7,501 nt of DNA from Pseudomonadota bacterium (GCA_030672465.1 DAOVGJ010000103.1:1-7501), one strand, 5' to 3'. Positions 1-5,520 are shown, counted from the stretch's first letter. Notes: generated by a model from the letters alone, not told the origin. Made by a program: numbers and translations.

Positions 1-158
1 TGATTCATCTCTCCAACCCTTTTCTCCGCTCCCTTCTGCCCAAGACCTCCATTTGGGCTCCAGGATTTATGTATCAGAAGGGTTTTCAAAAAGCAAGCCA
101 CCGTAGGCAACGGAATTATTAGAAACGCAAAAACTCACGAGATTGAGCTCCCTTTTCG

Positions 159-166
159 GAGATCTC
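159..166. promoter_or_regulatory. GAGATCTC palindrome, candidate regulator site (copy A)
   Basis: A perfect 8-bp palindrome, with CGG to its left and GG to its right. It ends 11 bases before the TTGACA box at 178. The same palindrome stands exactly 11 bases before another TTGACA at 2267, and a third copy lies at 5846-5853. The position just upstream of -35 would suit an activator or repressor. The binding protein is unknown. Confidence 0.4.
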
Positions 167-177
167 GGATTCTCTTA

Positions 178-205
178 TTGACAAGTTCCCGTGGGTTTAT
201 ATAGT
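178..205 (+). promoter_or_regulatory. Sigma70-type promoter for the macrodomain gene
   Basis: TTGACA (178-183), a 16-base spacer and TATAGT (200-205) give a consensus -35 and a 5/6 -10. Transcription would start near 212 and run rightward through the miniature element at 259-450 into the macrodomain gene, leaving an unusually long and structured leader of about 260 bases. Confidence 0.6.
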
Positions 206-258
206 AAGGGAGATAAGGCTATCACATTGTATATGAGGGAAATCGGCGATCCAAAGAT

Positions 259-450
259 GACGGCTTCGTAAAAAGTCATAAATCAGACGGCACAGTAAAA
301 AGCTCCAGATGCAAGGCGCGCGAATCTTTAGGAATGAGGCGTACTTACCAGTACGCCGCAGTGACTAAAGATGAAGCGTAACGCAGCCCTTCGGCTTTGC
401 TCAGGGCCATGAGCCTGTCGAATGGCAGATGGACTTTTTACGAAGCCGTC
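259..450. mobile_element. MITE-like non-autonomous element, copy 1 (192 bp)
   Basis: The ends are perfect inverted repeats of at least 19 bp, GACGGCTTCGTAAAAAGTC (259-277) and its complement (432-450). Both sides carry the direct repeat aaagat (253-258 and 451-456), a clean 6-bp target duplication. No transposase is encoded. Inside are nested dyads: ATCTTTAG (324-331) pairs with CTAAAGAT (365-372), and between them GGCGTAC (338-344) pairs with GTACGCC (351-357) around TTACCA. A unit starting with CCTTCGGC near 388 is the one tandemly repeated in copy 2. A second copy lies in the opposite orientation at 5562-5792. The element has landed between promoter and ribosome binding site of the macrodomain gene. 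The mobilising transposase family cannot be named from this window. Confidence 0.85.
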
Positions 451-473
451 AAAGATAGATGGGGAGACATTCC

Positions 474-1004
474 ATGGAAAGGGTAATTAACCGATCTTTC
501 CTCGAATTAGTCCGGGGCGATATTACCGAAATGGAGACTGACGCCATCGTCAATGCGGCAAATGCTCAGCTAGCATTGGGTGGGGGTGTAGCGGGTGCGA
601 TAAGAAGGAAGGGGGGGCCTGCTATTCAGGAGGAGTGTAACCGGATTGGTGGAACCCATGTGGGCGACGCGGCCATCACGACGGGGGGTAATCTGAAGGC
701 AAAACACGTCATTCACGCAGTGGGCCCTCGCATGGGGGAGGAAGATGAGGACAGAAAATTGAAAGATGCCACCTTGAACAGCCTCAAAATTGCCGACCAA
801 CATCACCTTGAGAGCATCAGCTTCCCGGCTATCAGCACGGGGATATTCGGATATCCATTGGACCGATGTGCGCGGATTATGCTTTCAACGGCCATCGAAT
901 ACCTAAAGGGAGAGACCGGTTTGCGCCGAGTCGTTTTCTGCCGTTACGGGGAAGAGGGTTTTTCGGCCTTCGCGGATGAGTTAAAAAGACAAAGGGAGGA
1001 GTGA
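474..1004 (+). CDS. Macrodomain protein (ADP-ribose binding, AF1521-like)
   Basis: Stand-alone macrodomain of 176 residues, about the size of one complete domain. Visible motifs are GDI (15-17), the adenine and ribose-binding IVNAAN (25-30), the phosphate loop GGGVAGAI (36-43), HAVGP (81-85) and the second loop PAISTGIFGYP (118-128). The single-domain layout and the GGGVAGAI loop resemble the archaeal AF1521 class, known to bind ADP-ribose and in some members to remove it from proteins. Hydrolase activity here is inference. It is probably cytoplasmic, with no signal peptide. An ATG at 459 is in frame, but the one at 474 is preferred because GGGGAG (460-465) stands 8 bases before it. The transcript starts about 260 bases upstream and crosses a miniature transposon. 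An unknown small gene follows after 52 bases. No ADP-ribosyltransferase or sirtuin gene is next to it. Confidence 0.9.
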   Translation: MERVINRSFLELVRGDITEMETDAIVNAANAQLALGGGVAGAIRRKGGPAIQEECNRIGGTHVGDAAITTGGNLKAKHVIHAVGPRMGEEDEDRKLKDATLNSLKIADQHHLESISFPAISTGIFGYPLDRCARIMLSTAIEYLKGETGLRRVVFCRYGEEGFSAFADELKRQREE

Positions 1005-1056
1005 CGAAAATTTTTATGGAAGGCCAATTGAAAAACCCGCTGACTAAGGGGGTGGT

Positions 1057-1461
1057 ATGAGAAAGAAGAGAGAGGATAAAATTATCGAGGAGCATATCGA
1101 GAAAAAAGTCAAACCGGTCTTGAAAAAGGAATATCTCAATCTCTCGCACACCTTTTCCCTGCTGAGCAAAGAACCCAACTATGCCTTTCAAACCCTCTTC
1201 ATCCTCATCTTTATGGCTCCGCTTCTGATGGGGAAAAGGGAGACCTGTAAGAGAAATTTGATCATGCTGAAGGAGCTGGTGGATGGGCTGGAGGCCCTGT
1301 CCGGAAAAAGCCAGAGAACACGGAAAATAATCGACGCCTTTTATGAGGAGTTCGATTCGGTCATTTTAAAGCTGAACAAGATTCACCAACTCTACGATAT
1401 CGAGATGGATCTCTCCGTGCTGAAGGAAGTGCCCGTCAAGATGCCTTTTGGGAAGCGATAA
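1057..1461 (+). CDS. Hypothetical protein, 134 aa, with one hydrophobic segment
   Basis: I do not recognise this protein. The first 25 residues are very rich in Lys, Arg and Glu and probably helical. A hydrophobic run follows at about residues 43-58 (AFQTLFILIFMAPLLM), then a largely helical C-terminal half with many Leu, Lys and Glu. The hydrophobic run could be a single membrane pass or a buried core helix. There is no signal peptide, Cys motif or obvious active site. The start is supported by the purine-rich AAGGGGGTGG (1046-1055) directly before the ATG. It lies 52 bases after the macrodomain gene on the same strand with no terminator between, so it is probably co-transcribed, and it converges on the nitroreductase with only 11 bases between the stop codons. 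Confidence 0.7.
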   Translation: MRKKREDKIIEEHIEKKVKPVLKKEYLNLSHTFSLLSKEPNYAFQTLFILIFMAPLLMGKRETCKRNLIMLKELVDGLEALSGKSQRTRKIIDAFYEEFDSVILKLNKIHQLYDIEMDLSVLKEVPVKMPFGKR

Positions 1462-1472
1462 GGGACATAGTT

Positions 1473-2126
1473 TTACGGGAACCATCGCGTGATATTGGCG
1501 GGATTCTCCCTGGATGATTTAAATCGATTGACGGGGTTTTCCCAATCCGGATACCCAAGGGCTACTCCGAGGATTACCTCCTTACCCTCCGGAATATTGA
1601 GCTGATCCTTGATATCATCCTCGAAGGCTGTGATAATTCCAATGGGGCAGGTCCCAAGGCCATGGGCATGGGCAGCGAGAACCAAGTATCCCAAGGCTGC
1701 CCCAATACATACCGAACGGGTTATAGGGAAGGCTCGATCCATGCTGATAATGATTGCCGTCGGGGCCCCGTAGAAGTCGAAACTTCCCTCGTTTATGAAA
1801 TCCTCAAAGGAAACCCCCAATTGGTCAACATACGGCTTCATCTCCTGAAATAATTTTCTCCGTCTCCCATCCACCTCCGGAGGGAGAGGCCTCGTCGTTT
1901 TCGGGCTACAAGAGACCCTTTTTTCGCCATAGGCCTTCAGAAGACGGCGGCAGAGTCTCTCCTTTTCCTTACCACCAACGACTGTGAACTCCCAGGGCTG
2001 AAGGTTAATGGCGGAAGGGGCTTTCATGGCTAATTGTAAAGTATTTTCGATCATCTCCTTGGGAACCGGATCCGGTTTGAAGGCCCGTATGCTCTTTCTT
2101 CCCCCGATGGCCTCGATCAAATCCAT
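1473..2126 (-). CDS. Nitroreductase family protein (FMN-dependent oxidoreductase)
   Basis: A 217-residue protein of the nitroreductase / NADH oxidase fold. Such enzymes bind FMN, usually as homodimers, and reduce nitro compounds, quinones or flavins with NAD(P)H; the substrate here cannot be told. Visible motifs are the FMN-contacting RKSIRAF (10-16), the PSAINLQPWEF loop (37-47), the C-terminal helix start GLGTCPIG (156-163) and LGYP (190-193). The length matches single-domain members, and the stretch at about 66-110 looks like the variable region of this family. The start is backed by a GGAGG (complement of 2134-2138) 7 bases before the ATG. A promoter (2158-2186) and a perfect dyad (2198-2216) lie just upstream, suggesting control by a dimeric regulator. 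It is divergent from the 2390 gene. No truncation is seen. Confidence 0.92.
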   Translation of the reverse strand: MDLIEAIGGRKSIRAFKPDPVPKEMIENTLQLAMKAPSAINLQPWEFTVVGGKEKERLCRRLLKAYGEKRVSCSPKTTRPLPPEVDGRRRKLFQEMKPYVDQLGVSFEDFINEGSFDFYGAPTAIIISMDRAFPITRSVCIGAALGYLVLAAHAHGLGTCPIGIITAFEDDIKDQLNIPEGKEVILGVALGYPDWENPVNRFKSSRENPANITRWFP

Positions 2127-2157
2127 ATTCCTGCCTCCGCTTTTAGATCCCGAAATT

Positions 2158-2186
2158 AATGTATACCCTTACATTCCCCTTGGCAA
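2158..2186 (-). promoter_or_regulatory. Promoter of the nitroreductase gene
   Basis: On the minus strand, TTGCCA (2181-2186, 5/6 to -35), 17 bases, then TACATT (2158-2163, 4/6 to -10). Transcription would begin near 2151, giving a leader of about 25 bases that contains the GGAGG ribosome site. Confidence 0.45.
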
Positions 2187-2197
2187 CCCCCATTGCT

Positions 2198-2216
2198 CCA
2201 GAACATTAGGTTCTGG
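2198..2216. promoter_or_regulatory. CCAGAAC-N5-GTTCTGG dyad, candidate operator
   Basis: A perfect 7-bp inverted repeat with a 5-base centre (attag), 11 bases upstream of the nitroreductase -35 box. There is no T-run beside it, so a terminator is unlikely. The spacing fits a homodimeric regulator, which is not encoded in the window. Confidence 0.4.
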
Positions 2217-2245
2217 GGAAAAGATAAATCAGGAAACCGCTCTGA

Positions 2246-2257
2246 CAGAGATCTCTG
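2246..2257. promoter_or_regulatory. CAGAGATCTCTG palindrome, candidate regulator site (copy B)
   Basis: A perfect 12-bp palindrome containing the GAGATCTC core (2248-2255). The core ends 11 bases before TTGACA at 2267, the same spacing as at the macrodomain promoter. It lies between the divergent nitroreductase and 2390 genes and could serve either. Confidence 0.45.
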
Positions 2258-2266
2258 AAAACGTAC

Positions 2267-2295
2267 TTGACAAAAAGGGGGGTTTTCTTTTTTAT
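2267..2295 (+). promoter_or_regulatory. Putative promoter of the 2390 gene
   Basis: Consensus TTGACA (2267-2272), then 17 bases to TTTTAT (2290-2295, 4/6); TATATC at 2293 is an alternative with a 20-base spacer. The spacer carries a homopolymeric AAAAAGGGGGG block, which is unusual. A poor -10 beside a perfect -35 and an upstream palindrome would fit a regulated promoter. Confidence 0.4.
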
Positions 2296-2389
2296 ATCAA
2301 GGAATCTTTCCCCCCAAAGGGACTCAGTGCTTCAAACCACAAATCCCCAAAATGTTCGTCCTCGAACTTATGAATCGAAGGAGTGAAGT

Positions 2390-2734
2390 ATGATACGGTT
2401 TAGGGTATGGTTCAGGTGTGCTGCTATGCATGATCCTGTCAGTCCAATTGTGGTTAAACCGGCCCTCATTGGATGGGATGCCAAGGAGAGGAATGTTGAC
2501 CTTCGGATCGAGAGGGCATTCACTGGTGAAGAATTGGTGAAGAGGATGAGAGGATGGATTACCGCAGATCCTTCCCGTGTAATCGAAGTCATTGGTCAGT
2601 ATGGTAGGCTCAAGGTTTTGGACGATCGGGATTTGGTGGTCGATCTTGAGGATGAGAAAGGTTTTGAAGAACTTCAGGGCGAGCTCCGAGAACAATTTGG
2701 CAGTGAGGTTGATTTAGAACCCTACACCTCATAG
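2390..2734 (+). CDS. Hypothetical protein, 114 aa
   Basis: I do not recognise this protein. It is soluble in appearance, with no signal peptide, membrane segment or Cys pair. The N-terminal part has beta-like alternation (FRVWFRCA, PIVVKPALIGW), the middle is helical (GEELVKRMRGWI), then a strand pair around RLKVLDDRDLVVDL and an acidic C-terminal helix (EDEKGFEELQGELREQFG). A small mixed alpha/beta domain is likely. GAAGGAG (2377-2383) lies 6 bases before the ATG, strong support for the start. A short stem GTTCG/CGAAC (2354-2358 and 2363-2367) is in the leader. It ends in TAG. It is divergent from the nitroreductase, with which it may share regulation. Confidence 0.7.
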   Translation: MIRFRVWFRCAAMHDPVSPIVVKPALIGWDAKERNVDLRIERAFTGEELVKRMRGWITADPSRVIEVIGQYGRLKVLDDRDLVVDLEDEKGFEELQGELREQFGSEVDLEPYTS

Positions 2735-2804
2735 CCGCAGTCGACCCTGCTCGAGGGCATCTGGTTGTCTTTTCCCCGGTGATGTGATACCGTTTTCAAC
2801 GGAC

Positions 2805-2825
2805 GCGGATCCGCTGTGTCATAAT
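2805..2825 (+). promoter_or_regulatory. Possible extended -10 promoter with adjoining palindrome
   Basis: TGT directly before CATAAT (2820-2825) forms an extended -10 element; no good -35 is seen. A perfect palindrome GCGGATCCGC (2805-2814) lies just upstream where a regulator could interfere. It would drive the cysteine-rich gene at 2907 with a leader of about 75 bases. Confidence 0.35.
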
Positions 2826-2870
2826 TGGGAATCTGAAATCGGCCAAGAGATTTTTGGGATCTGGAGGAAT

Positions 2871-2888
2871 GGGGTAGTTTAATACCCC
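2871..2888 (+). promoter_or_regulatory. Leader hairpin next to the ribosome binding site
   Basis: GGGGTA (2871-2876) pairs perfectly with TACCCC (2883-2888) around a 6-base loop. It ends just before the G-rich ribosome site (2895-2901) of the cysteine-rich gene. The CCCC arm could alternatively pair with that G-run, so a translation switch is conceivable. This is inference only. Confidence 0.35.
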
Positions 2889-2906
2889 AGGATAGGGGGG
2901 GTGACC

Positions 2907-3299
2907 ATGGGAAATATCGTCAAATTTGACGAATGCATGGAGGCGGAGAAAAAGAAACGTAAAGTGGAAAAGATCAAGAAGTTGACCGTCATTAAAAAAA
3001 TCTTTGAATGCACGAAATGCGCCCTCAAGTGTACCCGTTGTGGAACACAGGTTGCCGTTTCCCAGTCATCATCCTATTCAAGGGAAGTACCTTACCGATT
3101 TTGCATGAGTTGTGAGGACGAGTTTAGGGATTTTCTGGATAAGAAGAGGGGCACGGATCGCAAGGAACTCTATTGGCATAACCGCGAGTGGATAGCCACG
3201 TGGGAGGCATGGATCGAATATCAGAAGGCTATTAAGAGATACGAAAATTCCAACGAATTTAAACAGTTATTGAATGAGCTGATGCGGGGGTTGGAGTAA
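2907..3299 (+). CDS. Hypothetical cysteine-rich, putative zinc-ribbon protein
   Basis: 130 residues from the preferred ATG. I do not recognise a named family. The N-terminus is strongly basic and probably helical (EAEKKKRKVEKIKKLTVIKK). Three CXXC pairs follow: C35-X2-C38, C42-X2-C45 and C66-X2-C69, the last in FCMSCEDEF. This spacing is typical of zinc-ribbon or treble-clef metal sites; the second and third pairs could form one four-Cys site. The C-terminal third is aromatic and helical (YWHNREWIATWEAWIEYQKA). A cytoplasmic nucleic-acid or protein-binding role is possible but unproven. A GTG at 2901 is in frame, but ATG 2907 fits better with the GGGGGGG run at 2895-2901 as ribosome site. It converges on the cytochrome gene across a 73-base gap. 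Confidence 0.7.
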   Translation: MGNIVKFDECMEAEKKKRKVEKIKKLTVIKKIFECTKCALKCTRCGTQVAVSQSSSYSREVPYRFCMSCEDEFRDFLDKKRGTDRKELYWHNREWIATWEAWIEYQKAIKRYENSNEFKQLLNELMRGLE

Positions 3300-3302
3300 A
3301 AC

Positions 3303-3323
3303 GGAGATGTGGAATGTATCTCC
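3303..3323. terminator. Weak convergent hairpin between the Cys-rich and cytochrome genes
   Basis: GGAGAT (3303-3308) pairs with ATCTCC (3318-3323) around 9 bases. On the minus strand it is followed by GTTTTAC, on the plus strand by a pyrimidine-rich tract without a true T-run. It lies right after the 2907 stop and in the gap between two convergent genes, where a bidirectional terminator is expected, but the stem is short. Confidence 0.35.
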
Positions 3324-3372
3324 TTCGTCGTTCTTCCAATCCCGTTGCTGACATTAACAGGAGAAACCCCCT

Positions 3373-3822
3373 CTATCCTCCTTTGATATGACATCCCCTG
3401 CACGTGGTTGGTCCGGTTTTCTTACCCTCGGCTTTGAACTTTCGATGGCATCCCTTGTAACAATTCTTATGGAAAGTATCCTTCAGGTCATCATGACAGG
3501 ATAAGCATTTATTGAACCCACCTTCCATTTCCAAGTGGTGGCAGGCATCGCAATCGAAACCGTAATCTTCGGTATGCTTCGTGTGGGTAAAGGTCACCTT
3601 TCCCCATGCGGTCTTCTCGGCATAGTAGACCGTCTCGGGGGGTTCTGTCTCTGGCTCTGCTACCTCTTCGGCGACCTTCGGCTTTTCCTTCATCACAACA
3701 GGGCTCGCCCCAAACTTTCGGATCATTTCCCTCTTCGGTGGGGCCTCCGGCAGCCCAAAGATGGATGTCCACGCAATCCCTATGGCGAACATGCAACAAA
3801 GAATGACGATACTCCTACTCAT
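3373..3822 (-). CDS. Tetraheme class III (c3-like) cytochrome c, periplasmic
   Basis: 149 residues. A hydrophobic N-terminus (about 4-22) acts as signal peptide or membrane anchor, then a Pro/Glu/Lys-rich linker (about 28-65) and a compact heme domain (about 75-147). Four covalent heme sites are visible: C91DAC94H95, C106LSC109H110, C121YKGC125H126 and C141RGC144H145. Four further His (80, 83, 96, 118) sit where c3 cytochromes place their distal ligands, including the CXXCHH arrangement, so all hemes can be bis-His ligated. Family members carry low-potential electrons in the periplasm for hydrogenases, formate dehydrogenases or membrane redox complexes; the partner is not in this window. The third site has three residues between the cysteines instead of two or four. 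The start has GAGAGG about 10 bases upstream and a promoter at 3905-3933. It ends in TAG. Confidence 0.92.
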   Translation of the reverse strand: MSRSIVILCCMFAIGIAWTSIFGLPEAPPKREMIRKFGASPVVMKEKPKVAEEVAEPETEPPETVYYAEKTAWGKVTFTHTKHTEDYGFDCDACHHLEMEGGFNKCLSCHDDLKDTFHKNCYKGCHRKFKAEGKKTGPTTCRGCHIKGG

Positions 3823-3904
3823 TTCACTTCGCCTCTCTTATCATTTTCCCATGGTTTTACAGGCCCATTGAAGTGATGGTTATTTCCGTCTTTGTGGAGA
3901 ATAA

Positions 3905-3933
3905 AATATACCTGAATACAGTTCCGAAGTAAA
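3905..3933 (-). promoter_or_regulatory. Promoter of the cytochrome gene
   Basis: On the minus strand, TTTACT (3928-3933, 4/6), 17 bases, TATATT (3905-3910, 5/6). Predicted start is near 3898, leaving a leader of about 75 bases. It separates the cytochrome from the upstream prenyltransferase, so the two need not be co-transcribed. Confidence 0.5.
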
Positions 3934-4006
3934 CAAAAAAAGGAAATGGCAATGATTCTTATCACCTTTCCCTCTAACCTTCCCAACCAAATGATTGAAT
4001 GGGATC

Positions 4007-4789
4007 TTATCTGCCGAACCTCCTTTCCCGCTGTTGATAACTTCTTATGGCCCTCAAAAAATCGATTTTTCGAAAGGCAGGCCAGTAGACATCGCAGAAG
4101 CAAAATTCGCTATAGGCGCTCTGCCATAATAAAAACCCACTCATCCTAATCTCACCGCTTGTCCTTATGATGAGGTCAGGGTCTGGGAGATCTAAGGTAT
4201 ATAGATGCCTGCCTATCTCATCAGGGGTTACGTGTTCTATGATGTCCTCCAATGATACCCCATTGCTCAACTTTTTCCTAACCAGATCCTTAAGGGCGTC
4301 AGCTATCTCCTGGCGCCCTCCATAGCCCAAAGCGATATTGAGGGAAAAGTTCTCATAGTCCCGGGTAGCTTCTTCGGCTTCTTTGATCACCCTTCGGGTC
4401 GTTTCAGGGAGAAGGTCCATCTTACCGATGGCCTTGATCTTCATTCTCCTTTTATGGGTGAGGGGATCTTGGGCGAGCTGTTGAATCTTCCATTCGATAA
4501 CCTGCAGTAATTCCTTCACCTCTTCACGGGATCTGGATACATTTTCCGTGGAAAATACCCAGACGGTGGTATTGCGAATTTTCAATTCCTCACACCAAGA
4601 TAAGACCTCATCGAGCTTGTCCGCGCCCATTCTGTGGCCTTCGGTGACGGTCTTTAACCCCTTTTCAAGGGCAAATCTTCGATTTCCATCCAAAATGAGC
4701 CCGACGTGACGTGGCGAAGGTATGTTCTTCACCTCCGATAGGAGTTTTTTTTCGTATAAGCGGTAAATTAGGTCTTTGATAGGCTTCAT
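4007..4789 (-). CDS. uppS: Cis-prenyltransferase (isoprenyl / polyprenyl diphosphate synthase)
   Basis: 260 residues, full length for the family, which condenses isopentenyl diphosphate onto an allylic diphosphate with cis geometry; the usual bacterial product is the C55 carrier for cell-wall synthesis. The order of conserved blocks is complete: HVGLILDGNRRFA (28-40, catalytic Asp34), FSTENVSRSREEV (79-91), LNIALGYGGRQEI (150-162) and DPDLIIRTSGEIRMSGFLLWQSAYSE within 203-228 (diphosphate-binding Arg209 and Arg215, then Glu228). The first block reads DGNRR where housekeeping UppS normally has DGNGR. From memory, the N-terminal LIYRLYE, the WPAFRKIDFLRA region and the RRFGR end recall Mycobacterium tuberculosis Rv1086, a short-chain Z-farnesyl diphosphate synthase. 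Product length is therefore uncertain. AAGGA lies 3 bases before the ATG. It has its own promoter. Confidence 0.93.
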   Translation of the reverse strand: MKPIKDLIYRLYEKKLLSEVKNIPSPRHVGLILDGNRRFALEKGLKTVTEGHRMGADKLDEVLSWCEELKIRNTTVWVFSTENVSRSREEVKELLQVIEWKIQQLAQDPLTHKRRMKIKAIGKMDLLPETTRRVIKEAEEATRDYENFSLNIALGYGGRQEIADALKDLVRKKLSNGVSLEDIIEHVTPDEIGRHLYTLDLPDPDLIIRTSGEIRMSGFLLWQSAYSEFCFCDVYWPAFRKIDFLRAIRSYQQRERRFGR

Positions 4790-4803
4790 TTTTCCTTATC
4801 TTT

Positions 4804-4831
4804 ATTGTAGCACCTTTTCCCGAAGTGTAAA
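4804..4831 (-). promoter_or_regulatory. Promoter of the prenyltransferase gene
   Basis: On the minus strand, TTTACA (4826-4831, 5/6), 16 bases, TACAAT (4804-4809, 5/6). The predicted start near 4797 falls at the AAGGA ribosome site (4793-4797), so the leader would be only about 8 bases, close to leaderless. Confidence 0.55.
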
Positions 4832-4973
4832 TGCATTTTTCCCCCTGAGAATCCGTTGAGGAATGTATGGGGCTCTCATTTCGTGGGGTAGGGAGTTGCC
4901 GAGGGGCCTTTTTGATTGCTTCGAACTGAGGTAAAATGCATGTATGCTGGATCCACAAAGGAGGGGTAACACA

Positions 4974-5402
4974 ATGGGCCTTTTTGGAGATAGAGAAGAA
5001 ATGTACGAAATTTATGCTGCCCTCTTCGATCTATTGGGGAGGGATTCTCAGATAGGCCTCAGGCTGGCGAATGCTGGGGTGGTGATCCAGTTTAGATTGA
5101 GCGATCCTGACGGTATTATGACCCTCAATATGAGAGACAAACCCATGCGAAGTGGAATGTATGTGGATTATATCCTCGGGGAATGTGATATTGAACCAGA
5201 CGTGGTCTTCGAGACTTCCTCCGACTTGAGTAATCGATTTCTCCAGGGAAAAGTCAATATTATACAGGCATTGATAAAGCACCAAATCAGGGTAAAAGGG
5301 AGGATGGGAAAGGTCCTCATACTTATGCAACTAATCAAGCCAGTCTTCGAAATATACCCGAGGTTGCTGAGAGAGAAAGGTTGGGATCATTTATTAGCAT
5401 GA
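4974..5402 (+). CDS. SCP2 sterol-binding domain-like protein
   Basis: 142 residues, the size of a single SCP2 domain. The pattern is a helical N-terminus (REEMYEIYAALFDLLGRD), beta strands (VVIQFRLSDPDGIMTLNMRD), then PDVVFETSSDLSNRFLQGKV followed by NIIQALIKHQIRVKGRMGKVLILMQL, which matches the typical SCP2 signature of a variable helix, a Gly-Lys turn and an IxVKG strand. The fold binds lipids or acyl chains in a hydrophobic tunnel; the ligand is unknown. An ATG at 4944 is in frame, but ATG 4974 is chosen because AAAGGAGG (4957-4964) sits 9 bases before it. A TAAAAT box at 4932-4937 may be the -10 of its promoter, with no good -35. It is divergent from the prenyltransferase and followed by 914 bases without a gene. 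Confidence 0.8.
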   Translation: MGLFGDREEMYEIYAALFDLLGRDSQIGLRLANAGVVIQFRLSDPDGIMTLNMRDKPMRSGMYVDYILGECDIEPDVVFETSSDLSNRFLQGKVNIIQALIKHQIRVKGRMGKVLILMQLIKPVFEIYPRLLREKGWDHLLA

Positions 5403-5520
5403 ATCATCTTCTCAAGGATGGGATTTTATCCGGAGCTTACCGAGTTTTTAGAAATGTGAGGAAGCTTTAGGGAGAACTCCGAAAAACTGGGAAATGGAGC
5501 TCTGAGCGAGTTGCGGTTCT

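Larger units (their letters stand above)
1..473. other. Non-coding leader region upstream of the macrodomain gene
   Basis: No convincing gene is seen here. Two plus-strand frames are open from the window edge, to a TAG near 104 and a TAG near 120, but neither looks like a protein terminus, so a gene ending here cannot be supported. The region holds a GAGATCTC palindrome (159-166), a strong promoter (178-205) and a miniature transposon (259-450) ending 23 bases before the ATG at 474. If the element and one target copy are removed, the promoter would sit about 64 bases from the start codon, a normal leader length. Confidence 0.6.

Noticed and set aside
1..120. C-terminal end of a gene entering from the left edge
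   Set aside because: Two plus-strand frames are open from the edge, but their translations look random and no terminator follows; nothing supports a real gene.
258..451. Structured RNA or riboswitch in the macrodomain leader
   Set aside because: The nested hairpins belong to the mobile element, which recurs inverted at 5562-5792 away from any gene start, so the structure is explained by the transposon.
2274..2328. GGGGGG...CCCCCC pairing as a terminator
   Set aside because: Only six G-C pairs separated by a long A/T loop and not followed by a T-run; the position also overlaps the putative promoter of the 2390 gene.
2008..2373. 121-codon plus-strand frame over the nitroreductase start and intergenic region
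   Set aside because: It overlaps the clearly coding nitroreductase N-terminus antisense and runs through the promoter region; no ribosome site or homology is visible.
3509..3876. Open frames overlapping the cytochrome gene on both strands
   Set aside because: They are shadows: the minus-strand frame 3373-3822 has four heme sites and a signal sequence, and the others have no motif or ribosome site.
4944..4973. Upstream ATG of the SCP2-like gene
   Set aside because: It would add ten residues encoded by the strong AAAGGAGG ribosome site itself; the ATG at 4974 has ideal spacing.
5399..5470. 23-codon frame starting in the stop codon of the SCP2-like gene (ATGA overlap)
   Set aside because: Too short to judge, no ribosome site of its own, and no recognisable motif; the overlap can easily arise by chance.
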